The notes: generated from the letters alone by a model not told the origin. Positions 16,575 to 25,665 are shown, counted from the first letter of the stretch. The stretch: 25,851 bases of DNA from an uncultured Succinatimonas sp. (GCA_900552905.1 USBR01000014.1:1-25851); one strand, 5' to 3'. Made by a program: numbers and translations.

Positions 16575-17294
16575 TTAATCTGCAACCACAGTACCTTCAT
16601 CTTGGCCTAAAGCGGCTTTCATAAAGGCACCGGGTTTGTTCATCGAAAATACTCGGATCGGCATATGATGCTCTGAGGCTAAGGCAAAGGCAGTCAGATC
16701 CATTACCTTTAAATCACGCTCGATAACTTCCTTAAAGCTAAGTTTATCAAAACGAGTAGCGGTAGGATCCTTCATCGGATCAGCAGTGTAAACACCGTCA
16801 ACCTTTGTGGCCTTTAATACCTCAATACACTGCAATTCAATGGCACGTAAGACGGCAGCAGTGTCGGTAGTAAAGAACGGAGCGCCTGTACCACCAGCTA
16901 CAATCAGAGAGCTACCCTGATTTAATAACTCACGACCTGCAGAGGCTGAGTACTGAGCGGTAATTGACGGAATGCCATAAGCACTCATTAAGACGCACTT
17001 ACCACCCTGACGCTTTAACTCCTCGCGCATAGCAAGGCCATTCATCACGGTAGCAAGCATACCCATCTGATCACCAGAAACACGGTCAAAACCAGCCTTT
17101 TGTAAGGCAGCACCGCGGAAAATATTTCCGCCACCGATGACTAAAACGGTTTCAACACCTGCTTCCTGTACCTCACGAATAGCCTTAGCAGTGGCGCTGA
17201 GGATCTGCGGATCAATACCGAACTCGCCATCACCACCTAAAGCTTCGCCAGATATTTTTAATAAAATACGACGTTTCTTAATCTCAGCTGTCAT
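16575..17294 (-). CDS. pyrH: Uridylate kinase
   Basis: PyrH phosphorylates UMP to UDP and is a hexameric, allosterically controlled enzyme of pyrimidine synthesis. I place the start at ATG 17294, giving 239 residues (E. coli 241). GGAAG lies just upstream, and the longer frame to 17381 would run through tsf with unrelated Arg-rich residues. KISGEALGG (13-21), VIGGGNIFRG, DQMGMLATVMNGLA and KVDGVYTADP are characteristic amino-acid-kinase-fold motifs. It follows tsf after 13 nt. Confidence 0.97.
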   Translation of the reverse strand: MTAEIKKRRILLKISGEALGGDGEFGIDPQILSATAKAIREVQEAGVETVLVIGGGNIFRGAALQKAGFDRVSGDQMGMLATVMNGLAMREELKRQGGKCVLMSAYGIPSITAQYSASAGRELLNQGSSLIVAGGTGAPFFTTDTAAVLRAIELQCIEVLKATKVDGVYTADPMKDPTATRFDKLSFKEVIERDLKVMDLTAFALASEHHMPIRVFSMNKPGAFMKAALGQDEGTVVAD

Positions 17295-17307
17295 ATGCCG
17301 GCTTCCA

Positions 17308-18195
17308 TTATTTCTTGGCAGCAGCCATCTGAGCCTGAACTTCAGCAGCGAAGTCCTGGGTCTTCTTCTCGATACCCTCACCGACCTCTAAACGGATAAA
17401 GGAAACAGCATCAGCATTGTGCTCCTTTAACATCTGGCCTACGGAGATCTCAGGATTCATAACGAAAGGCTGACCGGTTAAGGAAATCTCACCGGTGAAC
17501 TTCTTCATACGACCCTCAACCATCTTCTCAGCAATAGCCTGCGGCTTGCCGGACTTCATGGCGATCTCGATCTGGAGGTTACGCTCGTGCTCAACAACCT
17601 CAGCAGCTACATCCTCAGGCTTAACGAACTGAGGCTTAGAAGCACAAACGTGCATAGCAACGTGCTTAGCAACCTCAACATCGCCGCCCTTGAGCACAAC
17701 GACAACACCGATACGGTTGTTAGAGTGTAAGTAAACACCTAAGGTCTCGCCCTCAGCGGCCTCAACTAAGGCGCAACGACGTAATTGGAGGTTCTCACCA
17801 ATCTTGCCGACTAAAGCGGTTAAAGCGTCAGCCATGGAAACACCGTCGCAAACAGTAGCCTTTAAGGCCTCGATGTCAGCGCAGTTGTTGTCTAAGCAAA
17901 CCTGAGCGGCCTTCTTAGCAAACTCAACGAATTCAGCATTCTTAGCGGCGAAGTCGGTCTCAGAGTTAACCTCAACTAAGGCAACCTTGTTACCCTCAGA
18001 AGCAACAGCGATTAAGCCCTCAGCGGCGGTACGACCGGCCTTCTTAGCAGCCTTAACGGCACCGCTCTTACGCATGGCGTCAATAGCAGCATCCATATCA
18101 CCGTTAGCGGCAACTAAAGCCTTCTTGCAATCCATCATGCCGGCACCAGTGGCGTCGCGCAGTTCTTTAACCATAGCAGCAGTTACGTTTGCCAT
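17308..18195 (-). CDS. tsf: Elongation factor Ts
   Basis: EF-Ts is the nucleotide exchange factor of EF-Tu. The 295 residues are slightly longer than E. coli (283). The N-terminal UBA-like domain carries [19 protein letters not shown] (9-27), followed by the [10 protein letters not shown] motif that contacts EF-Tu and two core subdomains. GAGGA precedes the ATG. It is separated from rpsB by 97 nt that include a GC-rich hairpin, which fits lowered read-through from rpsB. Confidence 0.97.
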   Translation of the reverse strand: MANVTAAMVKELRDATGAGMMDCKKALVAANGDMDAAIDAMRKSGAVKAAKKAGRTAAEGLIAVASEGNKVALVEVNSETDFAAKNAEFVEFAKKAAQVCLDNNCADIEALKATVCDGVSMADALTALVGKIGENLQLRRCALVEAAEGETLGVYLHSNNRIGVVVVLKGGDVEVAKHVAMHVCASKPQFVKPEDVAAEVVEHERNLQIEIAMKSGKPQAIAEKMVEGRMKKFTGEISLTGQPFVMNPEISVGQMLKEHNADAVSFIRLEVGEGIEKKTQDFAAEVQAQMAAAKK

Positions 18196-18227
18196 GTTGT
18201 TTATTCCTCTTGTAAAGCTAAATTCTC

Positions 18228-18253
18228 AAAAGGCCGGGTATACCGGCCTTTTT
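18228..18253 (-). terminator. Hairpin between rpsB and tsf
   Basis: GGCCGG (18232-18237) pairs with CCGGCC (18243-18248), flanked by complementary A and T runs, so the element is nearly symmetrical. On the minus strand it is followed by TTTTG only, so it probably acts as a partial terminator or attenuator between rpsB and tsf. It could also work on the plus strand, where five T follow, against antisense transcription. Confidence 0.6.
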
Positions 18254-18292
18254 ACTATATTAAGGTCAAATAAAGTTTGAACCTTAGATAAA

Positions 18293-19063
18293 TTATTCGG
18301 CCTTAGGAGCCTCAGCCTCGGCAGCCTCAGCGGCCTTAGCAGCCTCAGCCTGAGCACGAGCCTCAGTCTCTTCACGAACCATCTCGGCACGAGCAGCGTT
18401 AACAGCCTCGGTAACGCCCTTTAAGTATAAGTCAACAGCACGGATAGCGTCGTCGTTACCCGGGATAACGTAATTTACGCCATCAGGGTTGGAGTTGGTA
18501 TCAACAACAGCAACAACCGGAATGCCCAGGTTGTTAGCTTCTTTGATGGCCAGGTGCTCAACTTCAGCGTCGATTACGAATAAAGCGTCAGGTAAACCGC
18601 CCATGTCCTTGATACCACCTAAAGAACGGTTGAGCTTCTCTAACTCGCGAGAGCGTAAGAGAGCCTCTTTCTTGGTGAGCTTATCAAAGGTGCCGTCCTG
18701 AGACTGGGTCTCAAGATCCTTTAAGCGCTTGATGGACTGACGAACAGTCTTCCAGTTAGTGAGCATACCACCTAACCAGCGGTGATCAACGTAGAACTGA
18801 CCGCAAGCGGTAGCAGCAGGACCGACCTTATCGCAAGCGGCACGCTTAGTACCAACGAATAAGATCTTGCCCTTATGAGCGACGGTGCTGCTTAAGAAGT
18901 TTAAGGCACCCTCGAAGTTCTCAACGGTCTTCTCTAAGTTAATGATATGAATACCATTACGAGCACCGAAGATGTACTGCTTCATCTTAGGATTCCAGTA
19001 ACGAGTTTGGTGACCAAAGTGAACGCCAGCTTCGAGCATATCGCGCATAGAAATGGTTGACAT
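18293..19063 (-). CDS. rpsB: Small ribosomal subunit protein S2
   Basis: S2 is a late-assembling 30S protein needed to bind S1. The 256 residues compare with 241 in E. coli. [22 protein letters not shown] at the N-terminus and the [13 protein letters not shown] region are diagnostic. The C-terminus is an Ala/Glu-rich tail (about 235-256) longer than in E. coli. GAGGAA precedes the ATG. It heads the large cluster and is preceded by a long structured leader, as expected for a gene under S2 autoregulation. Confidence 0.98.
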   Translation of the reverse strand: MSTISMRDMLEAGVHFGHQTRYWNPKMKQYIFGARNGIHIINLEKTVENFEGALNFLSSTVAHKGKILFVGTKRAACDKVGPAATACGQFYVDHRWLGGMLTNWKTVRQSIKRLKDLETQSQDGTFDKLTKKEALLRSRELEKLNRSLGGIKDMGGLPDALFVIDAEVEHLAIKEANNLGIPVVAVVDTNSNPDGVNYVIPGNDDAIRAVDLYLKGVTEAVNAARAEMVREETEARAQAEAAKAAEAAEAEAPKAE

Positions 19064-19218
19064 TTAAAATTCCTCAAAAAAAATTAGGGTTAAGCCTCCA
19101 CTGCCCGTATCGCCCCACCACCTAGGTGGCACCCAGAACGATATTATTTAAGACAGTGTGTGTTTTCTTAACAGAAGATAAAGATAAAAAATTGTGCCTA
19201 GTGTAGGTCACACAAAGG
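19064..19218 (-). promoter_or_regulatory. Structured 5' leader of rpsB, candidate S2 autoregulatory region
   Basis: A leader of about 155 nt is predicted if transcription starts from the extended -10 at 19225-19233. Two hairpins are visible. One is 19196-19219, pairing GCCT/AGGC and GTGT/ACAC with a small internal loop. The other is the perfect palindrome CCACCTAGGTGG (19118-19129), flanked by GGGC-type segments. In E. coli S2 represses rpsB-tsf through a leader of similar length; that this one acts in the same way is inferred from position and structure. Confidence 0.5.
19143..19171 (-). promoter_or_regulatory. Alternative rpsB promoter
   Basis: On the minus strand TTAAGA (19171-19166) and AATAAT (19148-19143) are 17 nt apart. 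Use of this promoter would give a leader of roughly 75 nt that keeps the CCACCTAGGTGG palindrome but loses the first hairpin. It is weaker support than the extended -10 further upstream. Confidence 0.3.
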
Positions 19219-19224
19219 CAAAGT

Positions 19225-19233
19225 ATTTTACCA
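19225..19233 (-). promoter_or_regulatory. Candidate rpsB promoter with extended -10
   Basis: The minus strand reads TGGTAAAAT, an extended -10 element (TGnTAnAAT type). The -35 region (about 19248-19253, GTAAAA) is poor, as is common with extended -10 promoters. Transcription would start near 19218. Confidence 0.45.
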
Positions 19234-19299
19234 TGAATTGCCTGATCTTTTACCGCTTCAAGAAGAAAATATCATAAAAAAATGCGCTTGGAGTTTGCG

Positions 19300-19308
19300 T
19301 GCTAAAAT
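19300..19308 (+). promoter_or_regulatory. map: Candidate map promoter with extended -10
   Basis: TGCTAAAAT is an extended -10 element about 135 nt before the map start codon, divergent from the rpsB promoter about 70 nt away. No good -35 is seen. The leader holds the 11-nt direct repeat ACATGCTCAAA (19356-19366 and 19398-19408) and a possible AAGGCTT/AAGCCTT stem. Confidence 0.45.
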
Positions 19309-19443
19309 AGCAATCAATAAAAATATAACAAGGCATCCCCTAAAGGCTTAAAAAAACATGCTCAAAGCCTTATCAGGCCTTAAAATTTACCCAGAATACA
19401 TGCTCAAAACAGCTTACTTTGAGTTTTAGAAGGAAAAAAAATC

Positions 19444-20232
19444 ATGGATATTTCTTTAAAGTCCCCAAGCGAAATTGAGAAGATGCGCCTTGTTGGCGAT
19501 TTAACCGCTAAGGTTTTAGAGATGATTAAACCCTATGTCGTCCCGGGTGTCACCACCTTAGAGCTTGACAATAGAATGCTTGAATATATCGAAAAGGACT
19601 TAAAGGCTGAATCTGCCGATTTAGGTTATCAGGGTTATCCGCGTGCTACCTGCATCAGTATCAACGAAGTAGTCTGCCACGGCATTCCCTCTGAGCATAC
19701 TAAGCTCCGTGATGGCGATATCGTCAATATCGACGTTACTGTCAGAAAAGATCATTATCACGGCGATAGCTCCTGCATGTATTTTGTCGGCAATGTCTCC
19801 CCGCGCTGTCGCGAATTATGCCGCTGTGCGCAGGAAGCTATGTATGCTGCCATCAAGACCGTACGCCCAGGTAGCAATTTAACTGAGGTCGGCTCTGCCA
19901 TTCAGAAAGTTGCCGATAAATACCGCTTCTCCATCGTCCGCGATTATTGCGGTCACGGCATCGGTATCGGCTTTCATGAAGAACCGCAGGTTTTACACTA
20001 TAAGAACAATTATGATCTCCTCCTTGAAGAAGGCATGTGCTTTACTATCGAGCCTATGATCAATGCCGGTACTTGGAAATGCCGTACCTCCCGTAAGGAT
20101 GGTTGGACTGTCACCACCGCTGACAAACAGCCTTCAGCTCAATACGAGCACACCCTTTTAGTCACCTCTGACGGTGTTGAGGTTCTGACCTTACGCCAAG
20201 ATGAAGATTTCCCTCGCATCATCAAGCACTAA
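19444..20232 (+). CDS. map: Methionine aminopeptidase, type I
   Basis: Map removes the initiator methionine from nascent proteins. The 262 residues compare with 264 in E. coli. Metal and catalytic residues are conserved: His79 in VCHGIP, Asp97 in NIDV, Asp108 in GDSS, His171 in CGHGIG, Glu203 in FTIEPM and Glu235 in QYEH. AAGGA lies before the ATG. It is divergent from rpsB as in E. coli, and glnD begins 1 nt after its stop. Confidence 0.97.
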   Translation: MDISLKSPSEIEKMRLVGDLTAKVLEMIKPYVVPGVTTLELDNRMLEYIEKDLKAESADLGYQGYPRATCISINEVVCHGIPSEHTKLRDGDIVNIDVTVRKDHYHGDSSCMYFVGNVSPRCRELCRCAQEAMYAAIKTVRPGSNLTEVGSAIQKVADKYRFSIVRDYCGHGIGIGFHEEPQVLHYKNNYDLLLEEGMCFTIEPMINAGTWKCRTSRKDGWTVTTADKQPSAQYEHTLLVTSDGVEVLTLRQDEDFPRIIKH

Positions 20233-20233
20233 A

Positions 20234-22897
20234 ATGTACGAAGTCATTGCAGTACCGCGTAAACACAGCTCCTTTGAACTTAGCCCCTTTGCGTATGCAG
20301 ATGAGGAGCTCTATAGCGTCAAATCCGGACGCGAGATCGTCAAGCGTTATCGTAACTTCATGGCGCAGGCCTTTGCAGATGGTCATGAGGTCGAAGCCTT
20401 ATTGCAAGAACACTCGCGCGCTAACGACGATGCGCTCTCGAAAATCTATCGCCACTTTGGCCTCGATAAGATCACAGGTTTAGCCCTTATCGCCGTCGGC
20501 GGTTATGGTCGCAATGAGCAATTTATCGGCTCTGATGTAGATCTTTTGATAGCTTATGATAAAGATCCGCTCCCACCTGAGACACAAGAGCGTATCGGCG
20601 CTTTGATTTCCTATCTGTGGGATTTAAAGCTCGATCTCGGAACTTCAGTGCGCTCAATTGCCGAAACCGTCTTAGAGGCCCGCCGTGACGTCACCATTAA
20701 GACTAATCTTTTAGAAAAGCATCTTATCTGTGGTGATGAGGAGACCTATAAAGATCTGTGTTCAGCCCTCGATCATGACGACTTTTGGGACGCAGGGAAG
20801 TTTTTACAGGCTAAAGTCGAAGAGCAAAAATTGCGTTATCACCATTATCGCGATACCGTCTATTCAATTGAGCCTGATGTCAAAAATAACCCCGGGGGAC
20901 TGCGCGATCTGCAATTGATGCAATGGATTGCCATCATTAAATTTAAGGCTCTAACTCCTCAGGAGATGCAAAAGGTCGGTCTCATCACCGCCTCAGAGCT
21001 CGATGAATTCATCGCCTGCCGCGATTTTCTGTGGAATGTCCGTTATGCTCTGCACTGTAATAATGTGCAAGGGCATAGCAATCGCATGACCCTTGACGTA
21101 CAAAAGTCTGTAGCTGCTGCCTTAGGTTATGGTACTGAAGGCAATCTCCCAGTTGAACTTATGATGCGCGCGCTCTTTAGAACCTTGCGCCGCGTACGTG
21201 AGCTCAATACCATTGTGCTGCAACAGTCAGAACTTCTCATTGAAGGTCATATCGGCGACAATTATCATGAGCCGGTATTTTTAAATTCTAATTTCGTCAA
21301 ACGCGGCGATCTCATCGATATTATCGATCATGAGCTTTTTAAATACGATCCGCCTAAGCTTTTGTCGATGTTCTTGATGATTGCCGAACATGACGGCATT
21401 ACCGACATTCACGTCAATTGCCTGCGCGCCTTACGTGAAAGCCGCCGTAATTTTAAACACTATCTCATCGAATTGCCGGAGTGCCGCAAGCTCTTTAAAA
21501 AGCTCTTGCTCTCACCTAAAGCTCTCATCGATGCCATTCCCCTCATGCACGAAACCCGCGTGCTCTCAGCCTATATGCCGCAATGGTCACGCATTGAGGG
21601 TTTGACACAATTTGATATGTTCCATCTCTTCAGTGTCGATGAACATACCATCCGCGTGCTCACCAATTTTGCTACGCTAAGCGAATCTAAAGAGCCCATC
21701 TTTACGCTCTTTAAAACTATCTACCGGCGTTTAGAAAACCCGGCTTTATTGACCGTCGCCGGCCTCTTACACGATATCGGTAAAGGCTGTGGTGGCCATC
21801 ATGCTGATGTCGGTGCCGCTGAGGCTGAGAACTTCTGTCAATTGCACGGTTTTTCTGCCTATGAAACGGCCATGGTCTCGTGGGTGATCAGATCGCATCT
21901 GCTCTATTCCACCACTGCCACCCGCCGTGATATCAGCGATCCTGAGGTCATCTTAAGCTTTGCACGCTTATGCAAGGACGAGGAGCATTTAAATATGCTC
22001 TATTGCCTGACGGTAGCTGATATCTGCGCCACTAACGATAGAGAATGGACCTCGTGGAAGGAGACTATCTTCAGACAGCTCTATCACTCCACCCGTCAGG
22101 CACTCAATCAAAGCGATGCTGACACGACCAGACAGCAAGAGCAATTAGTTCAAAACACCCAGAGATCGGTACGCAAGATTGCCCGCGATATTGGCCACAC
22201 GGAGATGGATCGCTATCTCTCGCAATTCCCCGCACCCTATTTCATCCATTATCGTCCCGATGAAATTGCCTGGCATGCACGCAATATTCTGCGCTTTAAC
22301 GATTTAGAAAAGCCGCTCATTCTCTTTGCGCAGATCCCAGACATCGGTACCGAGCTCTTTATTTTCTTTAGAAGCAATTCGCCCGACTTCTTTGGCAAAA
22401 TTGTCTATGCTATGGCGATGAAGCGTCTCAATGTGCTCAGTGCCCAGATTTTTTTGACCCATAATGGACATATTCTCTGCACCATAAAGTTCCAAAACCA
22501 AAAGGGACAGCACGTCGATAATGACCGTCTGCACAACCTCAGAAAGACCATACTCGATGGCCTCAAAAACAGCACTCCATTGCGGTCTTTGCCTAAAGTT
22601 TCCTCGTCATTATTTAACGTGCCGACCACGATTTCTTACCTCAAAAATCACGGTTCTAAACAGACTTGCATCGAAATCTCCACTCTTGACAGCCCCGGAC
22701 TGCTAGCTAAGATCGGAATTACGCTTGGTAACTGCGGTTGTCTGATTTCCGCAGCCCGTATCGCCACCACAGGTGAACGTGCTGATGACTTCTTTGCGAT
22801 TACCGATGTCAATGGTCTGCCCCTAGATGCCAAACAACAAGAGCTCTTATCTAAAGCTCTCTATGAAGTACTAGAGGGCGGCACTACAGAGAATTAG
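20234..22897 (+). CDS. glnD: Bifunctional uridylyltransferase/uridylyl-removing enzyme GlnD
   Basis: GlnD senses glutamine and uridylylates or deuridylylates PII proteins, setting nitrogen control. The 887 residues compare with 890 in E. coli. Domains are a nucleotidyltransferase with GGYGR (89-93) and SDVDLL (100-105), a GlnD helical linker, an HD hydrolase with LLHDIGKG (511-518, His513-Asp514), and two C-terminal ACT domains (about 700-780 and 812-887) for glutamine. The ATG at 20234 follows the map stop by 1 nt, giving coupled translation. An upstream in-frame ATG at 20201 inside map would add 11 residues and has no better ribosome site. No PII gene lies in the window. Confidence 0.96.
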   Translation: MYEVIAVPRKHSSFELSPFAYADEELYSVKSGREIVKRYRNFMAQAFADGHEVEALLQEHSRANDDALSKIYRHFGLDKITGLALIAVGGYGRNEQFIGSDVDLLIAYDKDPLPPETQERIGALISYLWDLKLDLGTSVRSIAETVLEARRDVTIKTNLLEKHLICGDEETYKDLCSALDHDDFWDAGKFLQAKVEEQKLRYHHYRDTVYSIEPDVKNNPGGLRDLQLMQWIAIIKFKALTPQEMQKVGLITASELDEFIACRDFLWNVRYALHCNNVQGHSNRMTLDVQKSVAAALGYGTEGNLPVELMMRALFRTLRRVRELNTIVLQQSELLIEGHIGDNYHEPVFLNSNFVKRGDLIDIIDHELFKYDPPKLLSMFLMIAEHDGITDIHVNCLRALRESRRNFKHYLIELPECRKLFKKLLLSPKALIDAIPLMHETRVLSAYMPQWSRIEGLTQFDMFHLFSVDEHTIRVLTNFATLSESKEPIFTLFKTIYRRLENPALLTVAGLLHDIGKGCGGHHADVGAAEAENFCQLHGFSAYETAMVSWVIRSHLLYSTTATRRDISDPEVILSFARLCKDEEHLNMLYCLTVADICATNDREWTSWKETIFRQLYHSTRQALNQSDADTTRQQEQLVQNTQRSVRKIARDIGHTEMDRYLSQFPAPYFIHYRPDEIAWHARNILRFNDLEKPLILFAQIPDIGTELFIFFRSNSPDFFGKIVYAMAMKRLNVLSAQIFLTHNGHILCTIKFQNQKGQHVDNDRLHNLRKTILDGLKNSTPLRSLPKVSSSLFNVPTTISYLKNHGSKQTCIEISTLDSPGLLAKIGITLGNCGCLISAARIATTGERADDFFAITDVNGLPLDAKQQELLSKALYEVLEGGTTEN

Positions 22898-22921
22898 AGA
22901 TTTTTTGAGGAGAGAAAATTT

Positions 22922-23767
22922 ATGTCACAGGAGCAATTACAAACACTCATCGAAGGCGCCTTTGAAGAGCGCGCCTCCATCACCTCTAAAAGCGTTAGCG
23001 CCGAGATTAGAGATGCCGTTGAGACTGTAATCGAGCAATTAGACTTAGGCAAACTCCGCGTCGCTGAAAAAATTGACGGCCAGTGGATCACTAATCAGTG
23101 GGTCAAAAAGGCCGTTTTATTATCCTTCCGTATGCATGATAGCGTCATCACTGACATTCCCGGTGGCGCTTATTTCGATAAAGTTCCCTTAAAGTTTAAC
23201 GGCTATACTGCCGAGCGTTTTGAACAAGAAGGCCTCCGTGCTTGCCCAGGCTGTGTAGTCAGACGCGGTGCTTATTTAGAAAAGGGCGTTATCTTACTGC
23301 CCTCCTTTGTCAATATCGGTGCTCATGTAGGTGCCGGCACCATGGTCGATACCTGGGCTACTGTCGGTTCCTGTGCGCAGGTAGGACGCAATGTCCATAT
23401 TGCCGGCGGTGCTGGTATCGGTGGCGTTTTAGAGCCAGTTCAGGCCGGTCCTACCATCATTGAAGACAATGTCTTCATCGGGGCTCGCTCTGAGGTCGTT
23501 GAAGGCGTCATCGTCGGTGAGGGCTCTGTCATCTCTATGGGTGTCTTCTTAGGCAAGTCAACCCGTATCTATGATCGCACCACCGGTGAAATTTCCTATG
23601 GTTATGTCCCGCCGCACTCGGTGGTGGTTGCTGGTAATTTACCTTCTAAGGATGGTAAGTACTCCCTCTACGCGGCCATCATCGTCAAGCACGTAGATGA
23701 GAAGACTCGCTCTAAAGTTGGTCTCAATGAGCTTTTACGTCAAGCTCAGGAAGAAGTCCACAACTAA
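22922..23767 (+). CDS. dapD: Tetrahydrodipicolinate N-succinyltransferase
   Basis: DapD succinylates tetrahydrodipicolinate using succinyl-CoA in the diaminopimelate/lysine pathway. The 281 residues compare with 274 in E. coli. An N-terminal helical domain is followed by a left-handed beta-helix with hexapeptide repeats (about 105-225), including [21 protein letters not shown] strong GAGGAG lies before the ATG, 24 nt after glnD. The succinylase branch is the usual one in Gammaproteobacteria. It ends the map-glnD-dapD unit. Confidence 0.97.
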   Translation: MSQEQLQTLIEGAFEERASITSKSVSAEIRDAVETVIEQLDLGKLRVAEKIDGQWITNQWVKKAVLLSFRMHDSVITDIPGGAYFDKVPLKFNGYTAERFEQEGLRACPGCVVRRGAYLEKGVILLPSFVNIGAHVGAGTMVDTWATVGSCAQVGRNVHIAGGAGIGGVLEPVQAGPTIIEDNVFIGARSEVVEGVIVGEGSVISMGVFLGKSTRIYDRTTGEISYGYVPPHSVVVAGNLPSKDGKYSLYAAIIVKHVDEKTRSKVGLNELLRQAQEEVHN

Positions 23768-23772
23768 GTTAA

Positions 23773-23807
23773 AGCCGCCTGCAGCTTGTAGCTGCAGATG
23801 GTTTTTT
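23773..23807 (+). terminator. Terminator after dapD
   Basis: A perfect 8-bp stem, CTGCAGCT (23779-23786) with AGCTGCAG (23790-23797), is extended by flanking GCC/GG pairing and followed by six T (23802-23807). The T-run overlaps the stop codon of the convergent gene, so the two 3' ends meet in this element. Confidence 0.85.
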
Positions 23808-25665
23808 AAAAATTATCCTCGCTATTTTCTAAGCTTTCATCAGGAAGCTCCTCGCGATCATAGGGGAAGCTTAAAAGCGCATTTGTCTGTACCACAATGG
23901 CCGTTCCCTTCACAAAGCCTGAACGCCACGGCAGAATTTTACCCCGCGCAACAAGATCATCGACATAAGCGCTGAGTTTTTGATAATAGTTTTGCCACAG
24001 TTGTGATAACAAATTTAGCGTATTAGCATCATCAGGGCTGACCTCAGCTATAGCATCGAGACGATTTTGCAATTCCTGCGTATAGACATCATAAGACTTT
24101 TTAGCCTCATAACCGCAGATATCCTCATCCTTACTAGAAATGCATTGACGCATGAGGAAATAATCGCCAAATCCATATTCCCTAAATAAGGAGATCAAGG
24201 CTAAACCAAAGTTTGATCTCGGATGTTCGCCTACAGCATCATCGATGCTATCGGTAAAGAAGATGGACTCATCCCAGGCTTTAGCAAAAGCATCCCATGC
24301 TTTTTGTAAATCCTCAAAGCTCTCAGTCTTAAGACCCTCAGAGCGTAGCGAGGAGAAAATACCCTTAAGGCAGTCATTAGAGGCAAAATAAAATTCCTCG
24401 CCATTAGCGCCATCAAAGAAGGCGCAGGTTTTCTCTAAATAATCGCCAGTAACGGTCTTATTATTGCTTCCTTGCCTGAAGGTAGTCTCAGGGTAGAGAT
24501 TGATGCCCTGCGGGCGTCCAGCCAAACGCCAGATGCGCAAGAGCATATTTTTATAAATAATCGGACGCAGTGATTGGGCCTGATTGATATTAGGTAAAAT
24601 ATTTTGCAATTCGCGGTAGAAATCGCCCCAGTACTTCATCGCCTTATCAAAAGCTTCGCGAGCTTGCACTGAGCCTTTGAGGCGTCTGAGTAAGACTGAG
24701 GTGTACTTTAGCGTCTCCATCTCATAACGATTGTCGATGTCATAAACTAAAGTAGTGGCATCGCCACGATTATTCTTAATCTCATAATAAGAATGCGTAA
24801 AATTTGAAACATGCTTTGAGCTTACTAGAGCATAGAGAGCTAAATACCACTCCTCCCCATGGGCATAGACATCAGCGCTTAAAGCGCCCTGATGACTGAG
24901 ATTGACCGCCGTATTCCAAGCATTTTGATATTTAGCATAGAGGCTATCATCGCCATTGAAAAGATTGTCTAAAAAGGACAGAGGACCAGTACCTTCATGA
25001 CGATAGAAGCGATCGAGCGCAAATTTACAGCCTGCGCTTAGATTAAAACGCAATGAGCCTGATTTAGTTGTCTTAGTGCATAAGGTATCGATATCATTGT
25101 CGACATTGTGATTAGCAAAGAAATCACGCGGCCAGAGGATGGCCGATAAAATCCGCGGTGAGCTTTGATAACCGTTATTGAGGCTGAGCGCCGTACATTC
25201 AGCGGCAACCTTGCGGAAAGTAAAATCCGCCGCTGTCATCGGCACTTCTAATTTTTCAGGTAAACCTAGATACTGCGCATCGAGCTTATCAAAAATGAAT
25301 TCTAAATGGGAACTGTCAGGCAAGTCAGTAAGCAATTCCTCATCGATCTGAAAATCGATGGCATTACCTTGAACCTCACCATAGGCAATGCTTTCAAGAC
25401 CGTCAGATTTGACCTGAACCTGAATTACCATGTCGGCAGCTGATGGTTCTTTAAGCAATAGCGTAAAGCGATGATCGTAGCGCAAATTGCGCGTGCACAT
25501 CACCGTCTGCAGCTGAGTCTGCCCTTCAGTGTTAATAAATGCAGAGACCTCGCTCTCTCCGCTAGGATAATTAAGCTCACCTATCTCCCACATTAAAGCT
25601 GCGTATGAGGTGGGGACAATGAACGATAATCCCAAACAGGACAAGGCCTTTTTTAGCGTAATCAT
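23806..25665 (-). CDS. Uncharacterised exported protein with eight cysteines
   Basis: I do not recognise this 619-residue protein. Residues 1-22 form a Sec signal peptide (KK, hydrophobic core, then TSYA before ALM). A beta-rich N-terminal part (about 24-160) is followed by a larger, mostly helical part rich in aromatic residues (about 170-600) and an acidic C-terminus (EELPDESLENSEDNF). The mature protein has eight cysteines, at 57, 157, 196, 213, 414, 432, 508 and 517, which fall into four neighbouring pairs and suggest disulfides in the periplasm or outside. No lipobox and no late membrane helix are seen. The start is fixed by an in-frame stop three codons upstream. The ribosome site is poor and eight A precede the ATG. 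It is a single-gene unit convergent with dapD and between its own palindromes and the dapD terminator. Confidence 0.85.
   Translation of the reverse strand: MITLKKALSCLGLSFIVPTSYAALMWEIGELNYPSGESEVSAFINTEGQTQLQTVMCTRNLRYDHRFTLLLKEPSAADMVIQVQVKSDGLESIAYGEVQGNAIDFQIDEELLTDLPDSSHLEFIFDKLDAQYLGLPEKLEVPMTAADFTFRKVAAECTALSLNNGYQSSPRILSAILWPRDFFANHNVDNDIDTLCTKTTKSGSLRFNLSAGCKFALDRFYRHEGTGPLSFLDNLFNGDDSLYAKYQNAWNTAVNLSHQGALSADVYAHGEEWYLALYALVSSKHVSNFTHSYYEIKNNRGDATTLVYDIDNRYEMETLKYTSVLLRRLKGSVQAREAFDKAMKYWGDFYRELQNILPNINQAQSLRPIIYKNMLLRIWRLAGRPQGINLYPETTFRQGSNNKTVTGDYLEKTCAFFDGANGEEFYFASNDCLKGIFSSLRSEGLKTESFEDLQKAWDAFAKAWDESIFFTDSIDDAVGEHPRSNFGLALISLFREYGFGDYFLMRQCISSKDEDICGYEAKKSYDVYTQELQNRLDAIAEVSPDDANTLNLLSQLWQNYYQKLSAYVDDLVARGKILPWRSGFVKGTAIVVQTNALLSFPYDREELPDESLENSEDNF

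Noticed and set aside
17295..17381. N-terminal extension of PyrH with Arg-rich sequence
   Set aside because: It overlaps the tsf coding sequence, has no homologue in the family, and a normal start with GGAAG exists at 17294.
19192..19215. CRP-binding site upstream of rpsB
   Set aside because: The half-sites do not match TGTGA-N6-TCACA in spacing or sequence on the distal side.
22304..22833. Minus-strand frames of 61-76 codons opposite glnD
   Set aside because: They are shadows of the glnD reading frame, with no ribosome site or recognisable protein features.
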